Below the pieces are notes generated by a model. The model was given only the letters and a program-made list of their open reading frames with translations. It had not been told where the DNA came from and did no database searches. Below, one piece after another: positions 33,249-45,860 of a stretch of 64,000 bases of DNA (position 1 is its first letter; each line of letters opens with the position of its first letter). The DNA lies in contig JAGTTD010000007.1 in the NCBI GenBank assembly GCA_018398585.1, positions 8,583,320-8,647,319 on the forward strand, given 5' to 3'. The DNA is from Simmondsia chinensis (taxonomy: Eukaryota; Streptophyta; Magnoliopsida; Caryophyllales; Simmondsiaceae). Both the position numbers and the translations under genes were made by a program.

Positions 33249-34405
33249 CACACATACATTAACCCATATAGTAAAAAAGAAAATTGCGGCCAAAAATATT
33301 CGCCATTGTTGCCTATTACTGTAACTATATGCTAGTACGTGGAGGGACTAACCAGAGTGATGTTTACATTTGAGGTGAATAGCTTATATAATGCGTTGCG
33401 AGATGCAATTCCATGTTTGAAGGTTACATTTCCAACCCGTGTTGCTCTAAGTGCACGATGTGTTAAGGTAACATTCATCTTTATGTGATCCCAATTTTTA
33501 TGTTGATATTTTCGCATTCATTTTGCATCCTCAATAAGCTTAAATACGATCCAAGAAACAAAAGAAGAAATATTAGAGACATATGTATTGAAACAGAAGG
33601 TAGACTGAACATAGTAGATATATAAAAGCAAGTTTCAAATATATGTACATTATAATTCTATGTAAAGGAAGAGAAAAAAAAAATTAGGAGGAAAAAAAAC
33701 ATCAGGTTATATGCTCTAAAACGTCAAACTCAAATCCTTTTAAAATTACCCTTTCTTATACACGGGATGATAGCGCGATAGAGGGCTTTCGGGCTTAAGG
33801 AGGGATTGGGGCACCATGTAAGGAGCGGTTTAAGTGAGTATTTTTATCCATTCAAAACAAATTTGAGTGTTTATAGGAGTTCATTTATCACATATCAAAA
33901 GTTTGATCTTGTATATATATATTGAAACGTTAATATATTTAGTGAAAAATAATTAAAATGACCCATACCAATAATTTATGAAAATAAATGTTCATAAAAA
34001 AATAATTTGTGAAAAATTGAACTTTTACTAATTTAGAAAAAGTTTCACTAAGAAGAGAGATTAAAAAAAAAAATTAAAATAAATACTTCTTCAACAAATA
34101 TTTTCAAAAACTAGAAAAACATGTAAATAAAACTTATAAATAACATGAAAGACAAACCTCACATTTAATCCATCAATATTCAAATAATAAAAACCCATAG
34201 ATCATCTAAAGAAAAAATGAACCTTAATAGATTTTAACTGCTCTGATACTTCAATTATCCAACATGAAGAAACCCCAGGCATTTTGATATATAAAATGAG
34301 GTACTTGAGGTTTAAAAATTTTATCATTTAAGCATCCTGTGTTAGATTTTTTTGACTTTTTATGAGAACTAGATAAATTGTATACAAAATGCGTTTCTTT
34401 TAAAA
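33249..34405. other. AT-rich DNA, probably part of a Helitron-like element
   Basis: No coding motif seen. Its right edge carries a Helitron-like 3' end, so some of this stretch may belong to that element; no 5' terminus was found. Confidence 0.4.
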
Positions 34406-34411
34406 TACAAA

Positions 34412-34443
34412 CACCGTCCGTGTATCGCACAGGAATGCACTAG
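34412..34443 (+). mobile_element. Helitron-like 3' terminus
   Basis: A CCGTGTATCGCACAGG hairpin-like sequence (34418-34433) is followed by AATGCACTAG and T. Plant Helitrons end in a short GC-rich hairpin about 10 bp before CTRR, inserted before T; CTAG at 34440-34443 fits. Diverged relatives lie at about 56424 and 61214. Confidence 0.6.
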
Positions 34444-34545
34444 TATGTATATACATATATATGTGTGTGTGTGTGTATGTGGTGTGTGTATATATATGCA
34501 TATCTTATCTTATATACTTATATATATATATATATATATATACTT
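34444..34545. repeat. Compound TA / TG microsatellite
   Basis: Runs of (TA), (TG) and again (TA) directly after the Helitron-like end. Confidence 0.85.
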
Positions 34546-34559
34546 ATATTATAGTGAAT

Positions 34560-35500
34560 TTTTCTATCCCAACAACCTGCCAAATCCCAAAACAAGGCCT
34601 CTCATTAATTATAACCCTACAACCTACTAAAAGCCAAAATAAACCTTCTCATGAATTACAATTTGAGAACATAATCTTTTCAAACTAACTGTTAATAATA
34701 TTTAATAGTTGATCTCTAAGAAATCTAATATTAATTAAAATAAGCATTTAGAATTTAAGAACATAATATTTTTTAAATTGATTGTTAATGATATTTTCTT
34801 CAAGATAAGATTATATCAATTTAAGATGTGTGGTTCTCCAATTTGGGCCCAAAACAAGCTTTCTCATCAATCATAGGCCCACAACCCACCAAAAGCCAAA
34901 ACAAGCCTTCTCATGAATTAGAGTTTGAGACCATAATTTTTTCAAACTGATTATTAATGACATTTAGTTGTTAATTTCTAAGAAATCTAATATCAATTAA
35001 AATCAACAATTAGAATTTGAGAACCCAAAACAAGCCATCTCATCAATACTAGCCCCACAATCTACCAAAAGCCAAATCAAGCCTTTTCATGAATGAGTTT
35101 GAGAACATAATATATTAATTAAAATTAGCAATTAGAATTTAAGAACATAATATTTTCAAACTAACTGTCAATGATATTTTCTCAAGGTAAGATTGTACCA
35201 ATTTGAGATATGTCATTTTCCAATTTGGTCCCAATACCAGCCTTCTCATCAATCCTAGCCCTATAACCTACTAAAGGCTAAAACATGCCTTTCATGAATT
35301 AGAGTTTGAGAATATAATCTTTTCAAACTAACTGTTAATGACACTTAGTTGTTAATCTCTAAGAAATCATTTCAAACTAAGTGTTAGTGACATTTAGTTG
35401 ATCTCTAAAAGATGTAATATTAATTAAAATCAATAATTAGTACTATTATTGACATTTAGTTGTTGAAGCCTTCTCATCAATTAGAATTTGATATTTTCAA
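34560..35500. repeat. Array of long diverged tandem repeats
   Basis: The block CCCAAAACAAG...TCTCATCAAT...CCACAACCTACCAAAAGCC recurs near 34580, 34848, 35025 and 35230 with spacing of about 262, 177 and 205 bp. Each is followed by GAATTTGAGAACATAAT- and TTTCAAACTAACTGTTAATG-like blocks. Unit lengths vary, so units have been gained and lost internally. Confidence 0.7.
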
Positions 35501-35649
35501 ACTAATCAAAAGGCCATACTATAATAAAAAGGCCATATTTTTGTCACTACAAATCATTATAAATTAAAAGGCCATACCACAAACAAATCAACATAAAAAG
35601 GCCCATACTGCAATCATTACAAATCAAAAAGCCATACTACTATCAATTA

Positions 35650-36755
35650 GAAGTTTAATTTTAGAATATTTTGGGCCAATATATTTCAATTATTTGATTT
35701 ATTTAAATTTGGAAAATTGTTTGTTTCTTAAAATGTATTTACATCCTTAACATGAAAGATCTATATAGAAATTATCTTATAATATTGCACTATAAAGATC
35801 TATACAAAAGTACTTTATTATGTAGATAGTGAACTTTGTACTATATTTTGTAGTTCTGAATTTTTATATTAATTGAACTAGGTTGTTTTTAAGTTGCAGA
35901 AGTATTGTTTAATGTACATAATTCACGTTGCTGTAAATCATGAAAAGGGATAATATTTCAATAGAATTAAAGGATGAGTTTTCACGAAAAATGTTACATT
36001 TGATATATTTAAATTTGAGAAATTATTCGTTCCTTAAAATGTATTTACATCCTTAACATAGAAGATATATACATAAATTATCTTACAATATTGCGCTATA
36101 AAGATATATACAAACTTCATTATGTACAAGGTAAACTTTGTACTGCATTTTGTAGTTCTAAATTTTTATATTAATTGAATAGGTCATTTTTAAGTTGCAG
36201 AAATAATGTTTAATGTACATAATTCACATTGCCGTAAATTATGAAAGGAATAAGATTTCAATAGAATTAAAAGATGAGATTTCACTAAAAAAAAAGAACA
36301 CAAAATAGCCAAAAATTACATAATATGTCATAATTAGTAAATTAATAAATTATGGAAGTTTTATTTTACAATATTTTTGAGTAATATATTTGAATTATTT
36401 GATATATTTAAATTAGAGAACATAATGTTATAGTTTAAAACTTGTACTCTAAAGATGCACTAGGTTTTTTTTAAATTTGGAAAATCATTTTTTCCTTAAA
36501 ATGTATTTACATCCTGAATATGGATGATCTATACAAAAATTATCTTACAATATTGCACTATGAAGATCTATACAAAATGTAGAAGGTGAATTGTGTATTT
36601 ACTAAACTAAGTTATTTTTAAGTTCCACAAATAATGCTCAATATATGTAATTCGCATTATAAATTACAAAAGGAATAATATTTCAGTAGAATTAAAGGAT
36701 GACTTTTCACTTAAAATAGAAGAAAATAAAATACATATAAGTAACATAATATGTC
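35650..36755. repeat. Three-copy tandem repeat, unit about 306 bp
   Basis: The block ATGTATTTACATCCT starts near 35733, 36039 and 36501. Each copy runs through GATCTATA, TTATCTTA, CAATATTGC, GAACTTTGTA, TTTTTAAGTTGCAGAA and a GAATTAAAGGATGA-like block. The first two units are 306 bp apart; the third is displaced by about 150 bp of extra sequence. The array ends directly at the CACTA terminus. Confidence 0.75.
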
Positions 36756-36759
36756 CTAA

Positions 36760-36772
36760 CACTACGAGAAAA
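36760..36772 (+). repeat. Left terminal inverted repeat of the CACTA element
   Basis: CACTACGAGAAAA, close to the CACTACAAGAAA-type ends of plant En/Spm elements. The flanking TAA (36757-36759) would be the 3-bp TSD. Confidence 0.75.
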
Positions 36773-36889
36773 CATGGAATTTGCAACCATATTTGTTGTC
36801 ATAATTTTGCCTAAAAAACCATCACAAAGAGTATTAGAAACCTATTTGAAATGGGAAAAATATGGTTGCTAAAATTGTGGTCACTAAAA

Positions 36890-37075
36890 TATTCTGACGG
36901 CTTAGTAACGGTACAGTAGCCGCATATGTGACGGAAAAACGGTTACAATCTGTGACCGTGGTAGCGGTCACAGAATTACTGAAGGCAGAAGCCGTCACTA
37001 ATTCTGTGACCGCTGCCACAGTCACAGATATGTATCAAGATCTGTGACTGCCGCAGCAGTCACAGATTTAAATTA
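36890..37075. repeat. CACTA subterminal repeat block
   Basis: At least seven CTGTGAC / GTCACAG motifs in both orientations, several followed by CGC, TGCCGC or AGCGG. In En/Spm such subterminal motifs bind the TNPA-like protein; that role is inferred here. Confidence 0.75.
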
Positions 37076-39169
37076 ATTATTTTATATAATATCTTATATT
37101 ATTATTTTATTCTAAATAATGTACTATATTATTTTTTTATTATATTAATTTAATATTAATCTTTTATACTTTAAATAATATTTAATATATTATATTTTAA
37201 TCCTAAATTTATTAGTATAAAAAATACAATAAAAATAAAATTCAAAATAAAAAATTATTAATATATATAAAATATATATTTATATATTATCATTTTTTTC
37301 ATAATCGACATTACAAAAAGATAAGTCAGTAAGTATATATGGCATTGTCTAAAGTACATCTGCATCTGATTTTAAAAAAAAAAAAAAAGGTACATCTGCA
37401 TAAATTATAAAAACAACGTTCAAATTAGAAGCACAAACATTGGGCTGTTCATTTTCGAACACGATCATAGAAATTAACTAATGACAATATTTAACAAAAA
37501 TAACAAACTAATAACAAACTACTCATCATGATCACGATCATCAGAATGAGGAGGGCTTGTTAGTTGATTGCTAGGATCATTGTGGGGTCGTTGTCCTCGT
37601 CTTTCACTTAAGAGCAATTTAACTGTCTCCTGCAAGTCATTAACAGAATTCCGCAGCTCAGAAACTTCAGCATGAATATTTGAAGTGTCAGACGGAGCAT
37701 AGGATTGTGAATGTCCCCATTGGGAGGCCCACAGCCTTTGAGTGAGGCCGTATATACAATCTCTAGAAGGTGCAGATCCCATTGTAGATGTCCAGGCATT
37801 CAAATCAAAATCATGTCGGGATGAGCCTTCTCCAAATCTTTGTCGCATTTCCTCTTCATATCTCCTCCATAAAAAGATAATAGTAAATTTAAATTACGAA
37901 TATACAAATTTAAAAAAACAAAAAAAAAAATCACAAGATGCATTCAACAACATAATGCAATACAAGATCACCACATAAAATGAGACTTGCATTTCTAACA
38001 AGAAATCTAAACTTAGTCATTCAATATTGGCTCCACTTTTTCGCCCTATCTTTTAAGTACAACAATATGATGAATATATATATATATACTTGACCTCAAT
38101 AAGAACACCTCCAAAGAACTAATCCAAGAGCCCTAAACATAATAAACTTAATGCTTTGAACTCACATTTGCATTAGAGGAGCCATGTTTAATCATGATAA
38201 ACATTAAATTCCAAAATCATGCATTTCTTACTAAGGAATAACCCAATCATGCCAAAACGTCTAAGAAAGTACACTAACATCAAGAAGTCTATATGTTCTT
38301 CTTAAAATCCACCTAAGAGTAAATAGAATTCATAGTAATATTAATTTAAAAACTCCTTAGTCTAACCATTTCCTAAGTCCACTCATATCTACTTCTACTA
38401 ACAACCTCCAAACAAAACATTTATCCAAAGCTCACTAAAAGTTCAAATTTTTGGTACCTCATACAATACGCATTTCCAGTATAAGGTGAAGACCACTAAT
38501 GAATCATCCCAAGATATAATCATGCTACCTTAGCCACTATAAAATTTCTTATTTTTAACTAAAGGATACAAACTTAAAGATGAAATAAGCTAAGGCAAAA
38601 AAAAACTTCAACCTAGACCAATTACTCCAAGATAAAAGTTTCAACTATCGTTTCTTATACAAATCCACACAAAAATAAAACAAGATATACATATATATAT
38701 TAAATTTTACCACGACCTCCTTCGATTTCTAGTCTACCTATTGGCTCTTTTTGTTCCCCCTTTTTATACACGTAGGTCATCTCAAATAACTCCACTTCTG
38801 ATATTTTTCTTCCCATCTCTTTCTCCTACAAAATCAAAATGAATATATAGTCAACAACTATTACATAATAGTATCATAATGCATTTCCATATTAAAAACC
38901 AAGAGAAAAAGGTACATCCAAGAACAACAACAATAGTTGAACAAACATAACATAAAATGCCTATCACCAAAAAAAAATAAAATAAAAAAAACTTACGTGT
39001 TAATGAGAATCTAAACACAAAACCTAATGTATACATAAATAGGCAGAACTTTACAATATAACCATTTCTATATAGCATTTCTATACAAACCACAAATCAT
39101 GTTCTAAGCACAACTAAACATCCTACATTTTTTTGGACTTTCTATTATCAAACTAAATTGCAATTACAA

Positions 39170-39577
39170 TCATAAACAAAAAACTTTCACAATAACGTAA
39201 TTTAAGAAAACATAACATAAATTACATACCTTCCTCCTCTTTTGTTCTGAAAAGGTTATTCGTTTTTGACAAGCATTTTTGACATCCAGCTGTCTTACAG
39301 ACCACTTGTTCATAACAGCCAATGCAAGAACAAGGCGAATAAGAGTAGGCATAATAACCAAACTAAAGGTTTCATCGAAATCAATACCTTCCAGTTGATT
39401 GTAGCCTTTTGCAACTAGTCTTGTCTTAAACCGTTGCTGCCACTCTTCACTCATCCACTTATCACATAATTTATCCCAAAAATCTTGGCTTATCCATGTA
39501 GGTGGATGAAGTTTCATGTTGTTATCTCCTACTTTATTTGCAATATCAAGGGCACGCTCCCGTGCCCCATGCAACAA
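39170..39577 (-). CDS. Open frame joining Transposase_24 and copia reverse-transcriptase segments
   Basis: This 135-residue open frame is one exon of the CACTA gene above. Residues 1-46 are Transposase_24 sequence ending MSEEW. Residues about 49-102 are the Ty1-copia reverse transcriptase block from RFKTRLVAKG to QLDVKNA, with the catalytic YVDD box not included. Residues about 105-117 (KRITFSEQKRRKV) look like Transposase_24 sequence again, followed by a GT splice-donor-like site. No stop or frame change occurs at either junction. The copia segment resembles, but is not identical to, the same region of the element at 31760-31900. It may be an in-frame insertion or template switch. Whether it is translated is unknown. 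Confidence 0.65.
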   Translation of the reverse strand: MLHGARERALDIANKVGDNNMKLHPPTWISQDFWDKLCDKWMSEEWQQRFKTRLVAKGYNQLEGIDFDETFSLVIMPTLIRLVLALAVMNKWSVRQLDVKNACQKRITFSEQKRRKVCNLCYVFLNYVIVKVFCL

Positions 39578-40197
39578 ATGTTTGAGTCAATCCCTCAATT
39601 TACGTTCAAACAATGCTTTCATAGTGCGATTCAGCTCTGGACGCCAACAATAAGTTTCCTGTTATATCATAAATAAACTTATCAATGTCAATATCATAAA
39701 AGAAATATAAATAAGAAGATTAAAAAAATATGATATTGAATTAAACTTATTTTCATACCGAGAACTTTGTCCGCAGCCCGTCTTTGATAGGTTGGGGGAA
39801 ATCTGTATATGTGTTCCACATGCCTTGAAAATGCTCTATAATGAGCTTCAAAATAGATCCCGAAACTTGGGAATCAAAGAAATTACTGTATATTAAGTAA
39901 CACAAAATATTATGTAATTTTTATTCCGCTAAAAAATATAATTGACAAATAAAGGTTTGAAGTACTTATGAATGCCCATCAATTTCAATATACCTACGAG
40001 CACTAGGATCATCCGGATGACGGGGTGGCAATGGAGGGTTTGCAGCACTCACGGGTACTGTAGGTGGAGGTCCTGCAACTCCATGCTGAGAGGGGAGTGG
40101 CCTCTCTTAAGACCCCAAATGCGGAGGAGTCGGTCCTGATTGATTAAATTGGTATGAAAATGGTTCGCCATCTCCATAATATGGGGGGACCATCCTA

Positions 40198-40480
40198 GAG
40201 TAGCCCATTTGAGTAGGTACATGCCAATAAGTAGATGTACTGGCCTCTCCAAAATGAGGGAGGAGGGGGGATATCCCATAGTATCCTTGCAAAGGATGTG
40301 TGGGACAGTAAGCACTTGAAGTTCCTTCTTTAAACTGAGGAGGGGGCATCCCATAGTATCCTTGCTGAGGATGTTTAGGACACTAAGCACTTGTACTAGC
40401 CTCTCCAAAAGGAGGAGGGGGCATCCCGTAGTATCCTTGATGAGGATGTGTGGGACGATAAACACTTAAAGTCATCATGG
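40198..40480 (-). repeat. 75-bp tandem repeats coding a Pro/Tyr-rich region
   Basis: The anchor gtatccttg lies at 40281, 40356 and 40431, exactly 75 bp apart (25 codons). A diverged unit precedes at about 40198. The protein repeat is of the type YYGMPPP...S-x-YCP-x-HP. A separate 63-bp duplication (gatgaggccgacacaggact) lies at about 40503-40625. Confidence 0.8.
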
Positions 40481-40930
40481 GGCTAGAGCTAGTAGCTGCA
40501 TGGATGAGGCCGACACAGGACTAAAGCCAACAATAGGAGAGGAACTCAACCTAACACCCCCTATGGATGAGGCCGACACAGGACTAGAGCCAACAATAGG
40601 GGAGGAACTCAACTTGGTACCTCGTATGATTTATGCCATTAAATCATCTATAATTTCACCATAAAGGAGTATTTCAGGGGGAATTTCATTTAAATCTGCG
40701 GCAGGATGTCTAGGCCCCCTTCGGGTCTCTTCCTCTCTTCTTGGCCAGCTCGTCTACTAGCCATTTTATCTGCAATAGTTGTTAAAACAACAAACCACCA
40801 TACATATAATATAAAAAAAATAGTAATACAATTTAAATAAAGCATGTAATGCATAAACAATTATCACCGTACTATGAAATGAAAACCCAAAATAAAATTC
40901 AATCATACATAAAATAGTCTATAACTAATA

Positions 40931-43900
40931 TCATTCATCTGAGTCGTCATTGTCACCATCATCACCATCACTATCGGCATTGTCTTCATCATCATCACCA
41001 CTGTCATCGCCTTCTTCACTTTCATTACCATTGCGAACCTCGTGATCTTGATCACGCTCTTCTTTCATTTGAGTTATGTTCATTTTCTCCTTCTCGTTCA
41101 ATGTTTATTGGTATCTCTAGAAGAATATCAGCAGGGTTCACTCCATCACCTTCTCCCAGAACAACTAAAATTGAAGGGTCATCAAGTTCAGTTGTGGCCG
41201 TGATTGGCATTGGGGTTGAAATTTCATCTTCTTGGTAAAAGTTTTCATTTTCAACAATAGAACTACTTGAAGGGATGTCATATGTAGCCCTAGCTTTTGT
41301 TTTGCTTACAACCTACCATTCTCGTGCCTTTATTTTTTTAGACGGGTAAGGTATGAAGCACACTTGTTGAGCTTGACGTGCCAATATAAACAAATCATTG
41401 CAATTAAGTCTCGACCTATGCCGGATTTCAACAAGTCCATGTCGAGGGTGTACCCTTGTTCCACGTAAGGTGTCAAACCAATTGCACTTGAATAATACAA
41501 CTTTATTGGACCCATATTACTTCAACTCCAATATTTCAACCAACATACCATAATAATCATTTCCTTCAGTGTCATCATAACTTCCTTTCGCACACACTCC
41601 ACTATTCATCGTTGACTTTGTTCGACGATATTCGACTATGTGAAACTTAAACCCATTCACAAAATAACTGTTATAGAACTTGACATGTTTAGCAGGTCCA
41701 TGTGCAAGTTGATATAGTCTAGGATCAATATTGTGGCAGCCTCCAAAAGCTTATACAACACTAGATTCTTACATTAAAAGAAAATTTATTTACTCCAAAT
41801 GCTCTTGTATGTAATTAACAAATTAATATTATTAGATTCTTACGTAATTCCTAAACCATGACGCGAGTTCTAATTCTCTTCTCATAACGAGTTCTTCATC
41901 GGTGATATTGGGGAGTTGAAGTCTTACCATTTCATCGTAAATGCTGTAAAACAACAAAGACATATGAGATATGCAATGAAAAACACATATGCACCCCCAT
42001 ATATTAAAATGTTACCATTAAATACGTACTTTAGAATCGGGGTCATCTCTTCACAATTAAGAAGCACATATAGATGAGCCATGTGGTAGTCATCATCATT
42101 TAACCATTTTCGATCATTAGCAGGTCCAATTATTCTTCCAGGGATGTTGAAGATGGATAATCGTCCATTTGAGCCAACTTCCCCACCGTCATCATTACGT
42201 GGCATGCGATTAGGTTGTATTGGTATATTTGGCTCGAAATAACGAGATGTGAGTGCAGCAACTTCTTCAATTAAATACGCTTCAACTATTAAACCCTCAA
42301 CACATGCTCTATTACTGACCTCGCTTTTTAAAGTATGGAGAAACCTCTCAAATACGTACATCCATCTATATTGAACAGGACCGCCTACTATAGCCTCAAA
42401 TGATAAACAAATCGGGAGATGCTCCATTGAATCAAAGAATGTCGAAGGAAAAATTTTCTCCAACTTACATACGGTCTCCGCAATATTGTGTTGTAACACC
42501 CTCAAATCATTAACACGCAACACAGTGCCACATAGATCCCCGAAAAAATGACTCAATTTGGTCAATGCATCCCACACTGGATTAGGTAAAAAATATTTGA
42601 ATGCAACAGATAATAATCTCTCCATAAAAACATGGCAGTCATGGCTCCTCAAGCCATTTATTGTACCCTGCTGAACATTCACGCATTTTGCAATGTAAGA
42701 AGTGTAACCGTCCGGAAATCTTAGCCCTTTAACCCATTCACATATGTCACGTACTTCAGCTTTGTCCAATAAATATGAGGCGCGCGGCTTGTAAATGTTG
42801 TCACCTTCATGCACCAAGTTCAAATGCGGAAGAAACAAATCTGCTCCATCTCAACTCGACCTTTAATGGTGTCTTTGGTTTTTCCTGTATCCATAACTGT
42901 GTTGAATATATTACAAAACACATTTCTTTCAATATGCATCACATCAAGGTTATGATGAATCAGATTCGTATGTCTTTTCCAAAATATACTCTTCTTTACC
43001 CAATTATGCTTTTTTCCCTTCCCTGGAATTTTTGTAAGTCTTACCCCAAAAGTGACATTGGGAAGACAACGTACTATAGATAACATTTGCTCACCAGACA
43101 ACACTATCGCTGGATGATCTCTCTTAATTTTGTCTTTGGTGAAGGCATGTGTTTGCCTCTTATATGGATGATCCATTGGCAAAAATCGGCGATGACAAGC
43201 AAAGTAGCTTGCTTTATTACTCAAATTCAAATGGAAAGCCTTTGATGAGTCAATACAATATGGAAATCCAATAGCTCCACCTGTGCTCCAACTAGATAGC
43301 ATTCCATACCCCGGGAAATCGCTTATAGTCGACATGGGTGCAGCTCGCATAATAAAATTTTGCTTTGTCAAAATGTTGTAACTGACAGCCCCCTCTTCCC
43401 TTAGCATTTTCAATTCATCAATAAAGAGTCTTAGGAAAACATCAATATTAAAACTTGGATCCTTACAGCCCGGAATGACCATACTTGAAAACATATATGG
43501 TCGCTTCATACACATCCACGGCGGTAGGTTGTATGGTACAATTATCACCGGCCAACAAGAATAAGTTAGCCCACCATCAAATGGATTAAATCCATTTGCA
43601 CAAAGGCCAAGTCGAACATTTCGGACCTCAGAAGCAAACCATGGATGACAACGATTGAAATGCCTCCAAGCCTCAGAATCAGAAGGATGTGACATGACAC
43701 CGTCTACGTATCGATGTTCAGCATGCCACCTCATATGCTCTGCTGTGTGAGGAGACATGAATAATCTCTGCAATCTCGACGTGAGAGGCAAATACCGAAG
43801 GACCTTATATGGAGCCAACTTTGGTCATTTTGCAGCAATATTTTTCTCTTTAAATTGAGGATGGCCACATGCAACACATGATAACAATTCTTTATTTTCC

Positions 43901-44616
43901 TTGTAGTAAATCATGCAACTATTTATACATGCATCAATCTTTTCATACCTTAAACCAAGGGCTTCAACCATCCTTTTCATCTCATAAAAGTTTTTTACTA
44001 TTTGTTCCCCTGAGGGTAAACTATTTTTCATAATTGCACAAATGTTATTGTAACATGCCTCACTTATATTAAACTCAGACTTGCAGTTTAGCAATTGAGA
44101 CATGATCGATAGCCTAGTATATGTAGAGAAACCATCCCACAGAGGTTTATCAGCATCCACAAGTAATGAAGAAAACTTTGCAGCATTAGGATTTGTATTT
44201 TCTTCTACCAGTTGTTGCTCTTCGGTACTAGTATCCCAAGTTGAATCATGCCCAACAAACCCAAATTGAGGTCCTAATGCATCAATAACCAACTGATTAT
44301 AAGGGTTAACACTTTCCATCCGAGTATTACCTTGTTCATTTTCTTGTGATGATTGTCCACAATCACCATAGTCTAGTGTTCTCATTTCACCATGGTAATT
44401 ATCTCTAAATCCCTTACTTAAAAGATGGTAATGAACAGTATCTCACTCCTCATATTTATAGTTTTTACATTTTTTACACGGACATCGAATTTTCCCAATG
44501 GATGGCACTTAATGACTATTAGAGTATGCGAATCGCAAAAATTCTTCAACCCCTCTAGAAAACTCGGGATTAATATATCCTTCAACTATCCGATAATACA
44601 TCCACGATCGATCCAT
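40931..44616 (-). pseudogene. TNP2-type CACTA transposase
   Basis: The start is ATG at 44616. Residues 1-75 form the Transpos_assoc domain (MDRSWMYYRIVEGYINPEF, VEEFLRFAYSNS, IRCPCKKCKN). Transposase_21 follows (about 43820-42840) with RYLPLTSRLQRLF, MRWHAEHR, DSEAWRHF and the HHNLDVMHIERNV block. DUF4218 lies at about 42660-42060 (GLRSHDCHVFMERLL, LPICLSFEAIVGGPVQYRWM). After two introns (about 41945-42030 and 41765-41844) a DUF4216 region (41740-41330) ends LARQAQQV. The C-terminus is very acidic and stops at 40931. Damage: in-frame stops at about 44511, 44442, 43825 and 41316 and a frameshift near 42838. Only a few changes separate it from an open gene, so inactivation is moderate in age. 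Confidence 0.85.
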
Positions 44617-44619
44617 AGC

Positions 44620-45540
44620 CGTTTATCACAATCTATATTATATGTATCAAATTTAGTGAGCTTAACAGCAGTCAAAAACCAATAAAAGAAATAACCACAA
44701 AACAATCATCAAACATATTAAACTGAAAAACTAATACTATACCACTATGCTATTATCTAAAATGTAGACTAATACATATTCAAATGTAGACTAATACATA
44801 TTCAAATGTAGAATATATTACCAAATTACTAAATACTAACTAAAGGATACGACTCACTCAAGAACAACCACCAAATTTATGACAATGACCACCAACATAT
44901 GCAAAATCACTCATTAATTCAAAACTACCTTAACAATAAAATCAACCTAAAAATTAGAACCTTTAACCAAAAAATCTAATGAACTAAAATATCCACCACT
45001 CAAATAATCATCCACCACTTAAATGACCATCAAGTTATCATAATCACTAAACATCACCACTCAAATCTCAATATCTCAATTTCATCCACCATTTACCAAA
45101 AACAACTTAAAATATACAAAAAAATTAACAATACAACCCCAAATGCATAATATTGATATATATATATATTTTGTAAACATTCATAATGTACACTAACAAT
45201 ATTTTAGAAGTTTAAAAAAAAATTACTAATATCAAATATTTTTTTCCATGATTATTGGTAATATAAAAAAAATAAAAAATACATATACATTGTATTTAAA
45301 CAAAATTTAAAAAACTTCTGAGGTATTAAATGTAGAGGACTATATACATGTATTTTATATAACTTGACCAAAAACATGTATTTTATACTTAACAATCTGA
45401 AAAAGTAAAACAGAGATAAGGAAATACAAACTAAAAAGTAGACATAAATCAAAAATTACATCTATATGTGAAAAGTTTAAAAACTAAAAATGTAAGCATA
45501 TGTAAGGAAAAAAATTTCAAAAAAATACTTACAATAAATA
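44620..45540. other. AT-rich CACTA interior upstream of TNP2, no gene recognised
   Basis: Probably promoter or 5' leader of the minus-strand TNP2 gene. A tandem duplication (AATGTAGACTAATACATATTC-like, about 44758-44812) is the only structure seen. Confidence 0.5.
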
Positions 45541-45860
45541 TCCAAAGCAAAATCGAACGGCAGTGGACGGCTAGCAGCGGGAGCGGCGGTGGACAGCTAC
45601 CGACGATGGTTGTGATGGTGCCGAACGGCAGTGGTTGGGGTTTTGGGTTTTGTGTGTGGGCTTTGGGTTTTGCAAGTAGTGGTGACGGACCGGACGGTGG
45701 CAAGTGCCGGTCGTCGGTGACGAACTCCGGCTGTCACGGTGCCGGATGTCGGGGATTAGGATGCCGGACGGTGGTCGTCGGGTGCCGGATTGACGATTCT
45801 TTGGGTGGGGAGAGAAGAAGAGATTTTGGGGACCACAAAAGGAAGGGAAATGCGGGGTGG
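45540..45860. other. GC-rich island in the CACTA element
   Basis: This G-rich stretch (plus strand, many GGTG, CGGACGG and GCCGG blocks) stands out from its AT-rich neighbours. It lies about 1 kb upstream of TNP2 and could be its promoter and first untranslated exon; CACTA elements of this type often have a GC-rich region there. Open frames exist on both strands, none recognised. Confidence 0.4.

Larger units (their letters stand above)
37519..40764 (-). pseudogene. Transposase_24 (Ptta/En/Spm-type) gene of the CACTA element, with Ty1-copia RT insert
   Basis: The start is ATG at 40764 (MASRRAGQEERKR, then a frameshift into GPRHPAADLNEIPPEILLYG). Pro/Tyr-rich 75-bp repeats follow (about 40198-40480). 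The conserved domain reads FQGMWNTYTDFPQPI (about 39800), YCWRPELNRTMKALFERKLR then a stop (about 39580-39650), and HPPTWISQDFWDKLCDKWM (39450-39508). Between 39272 and 39439 the open frame turns into copia reverse transcriptase (KTRLVAKGYNQ, ETFSLVI, QLDVKNAC) and returns to KRITFSEQKRRK. The last exon (37519-37848) holds LRNSVNDLQETVKLLL, a short coiled coil, and an acidic end. Exon limits are approximate. Confidence 0.7.
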
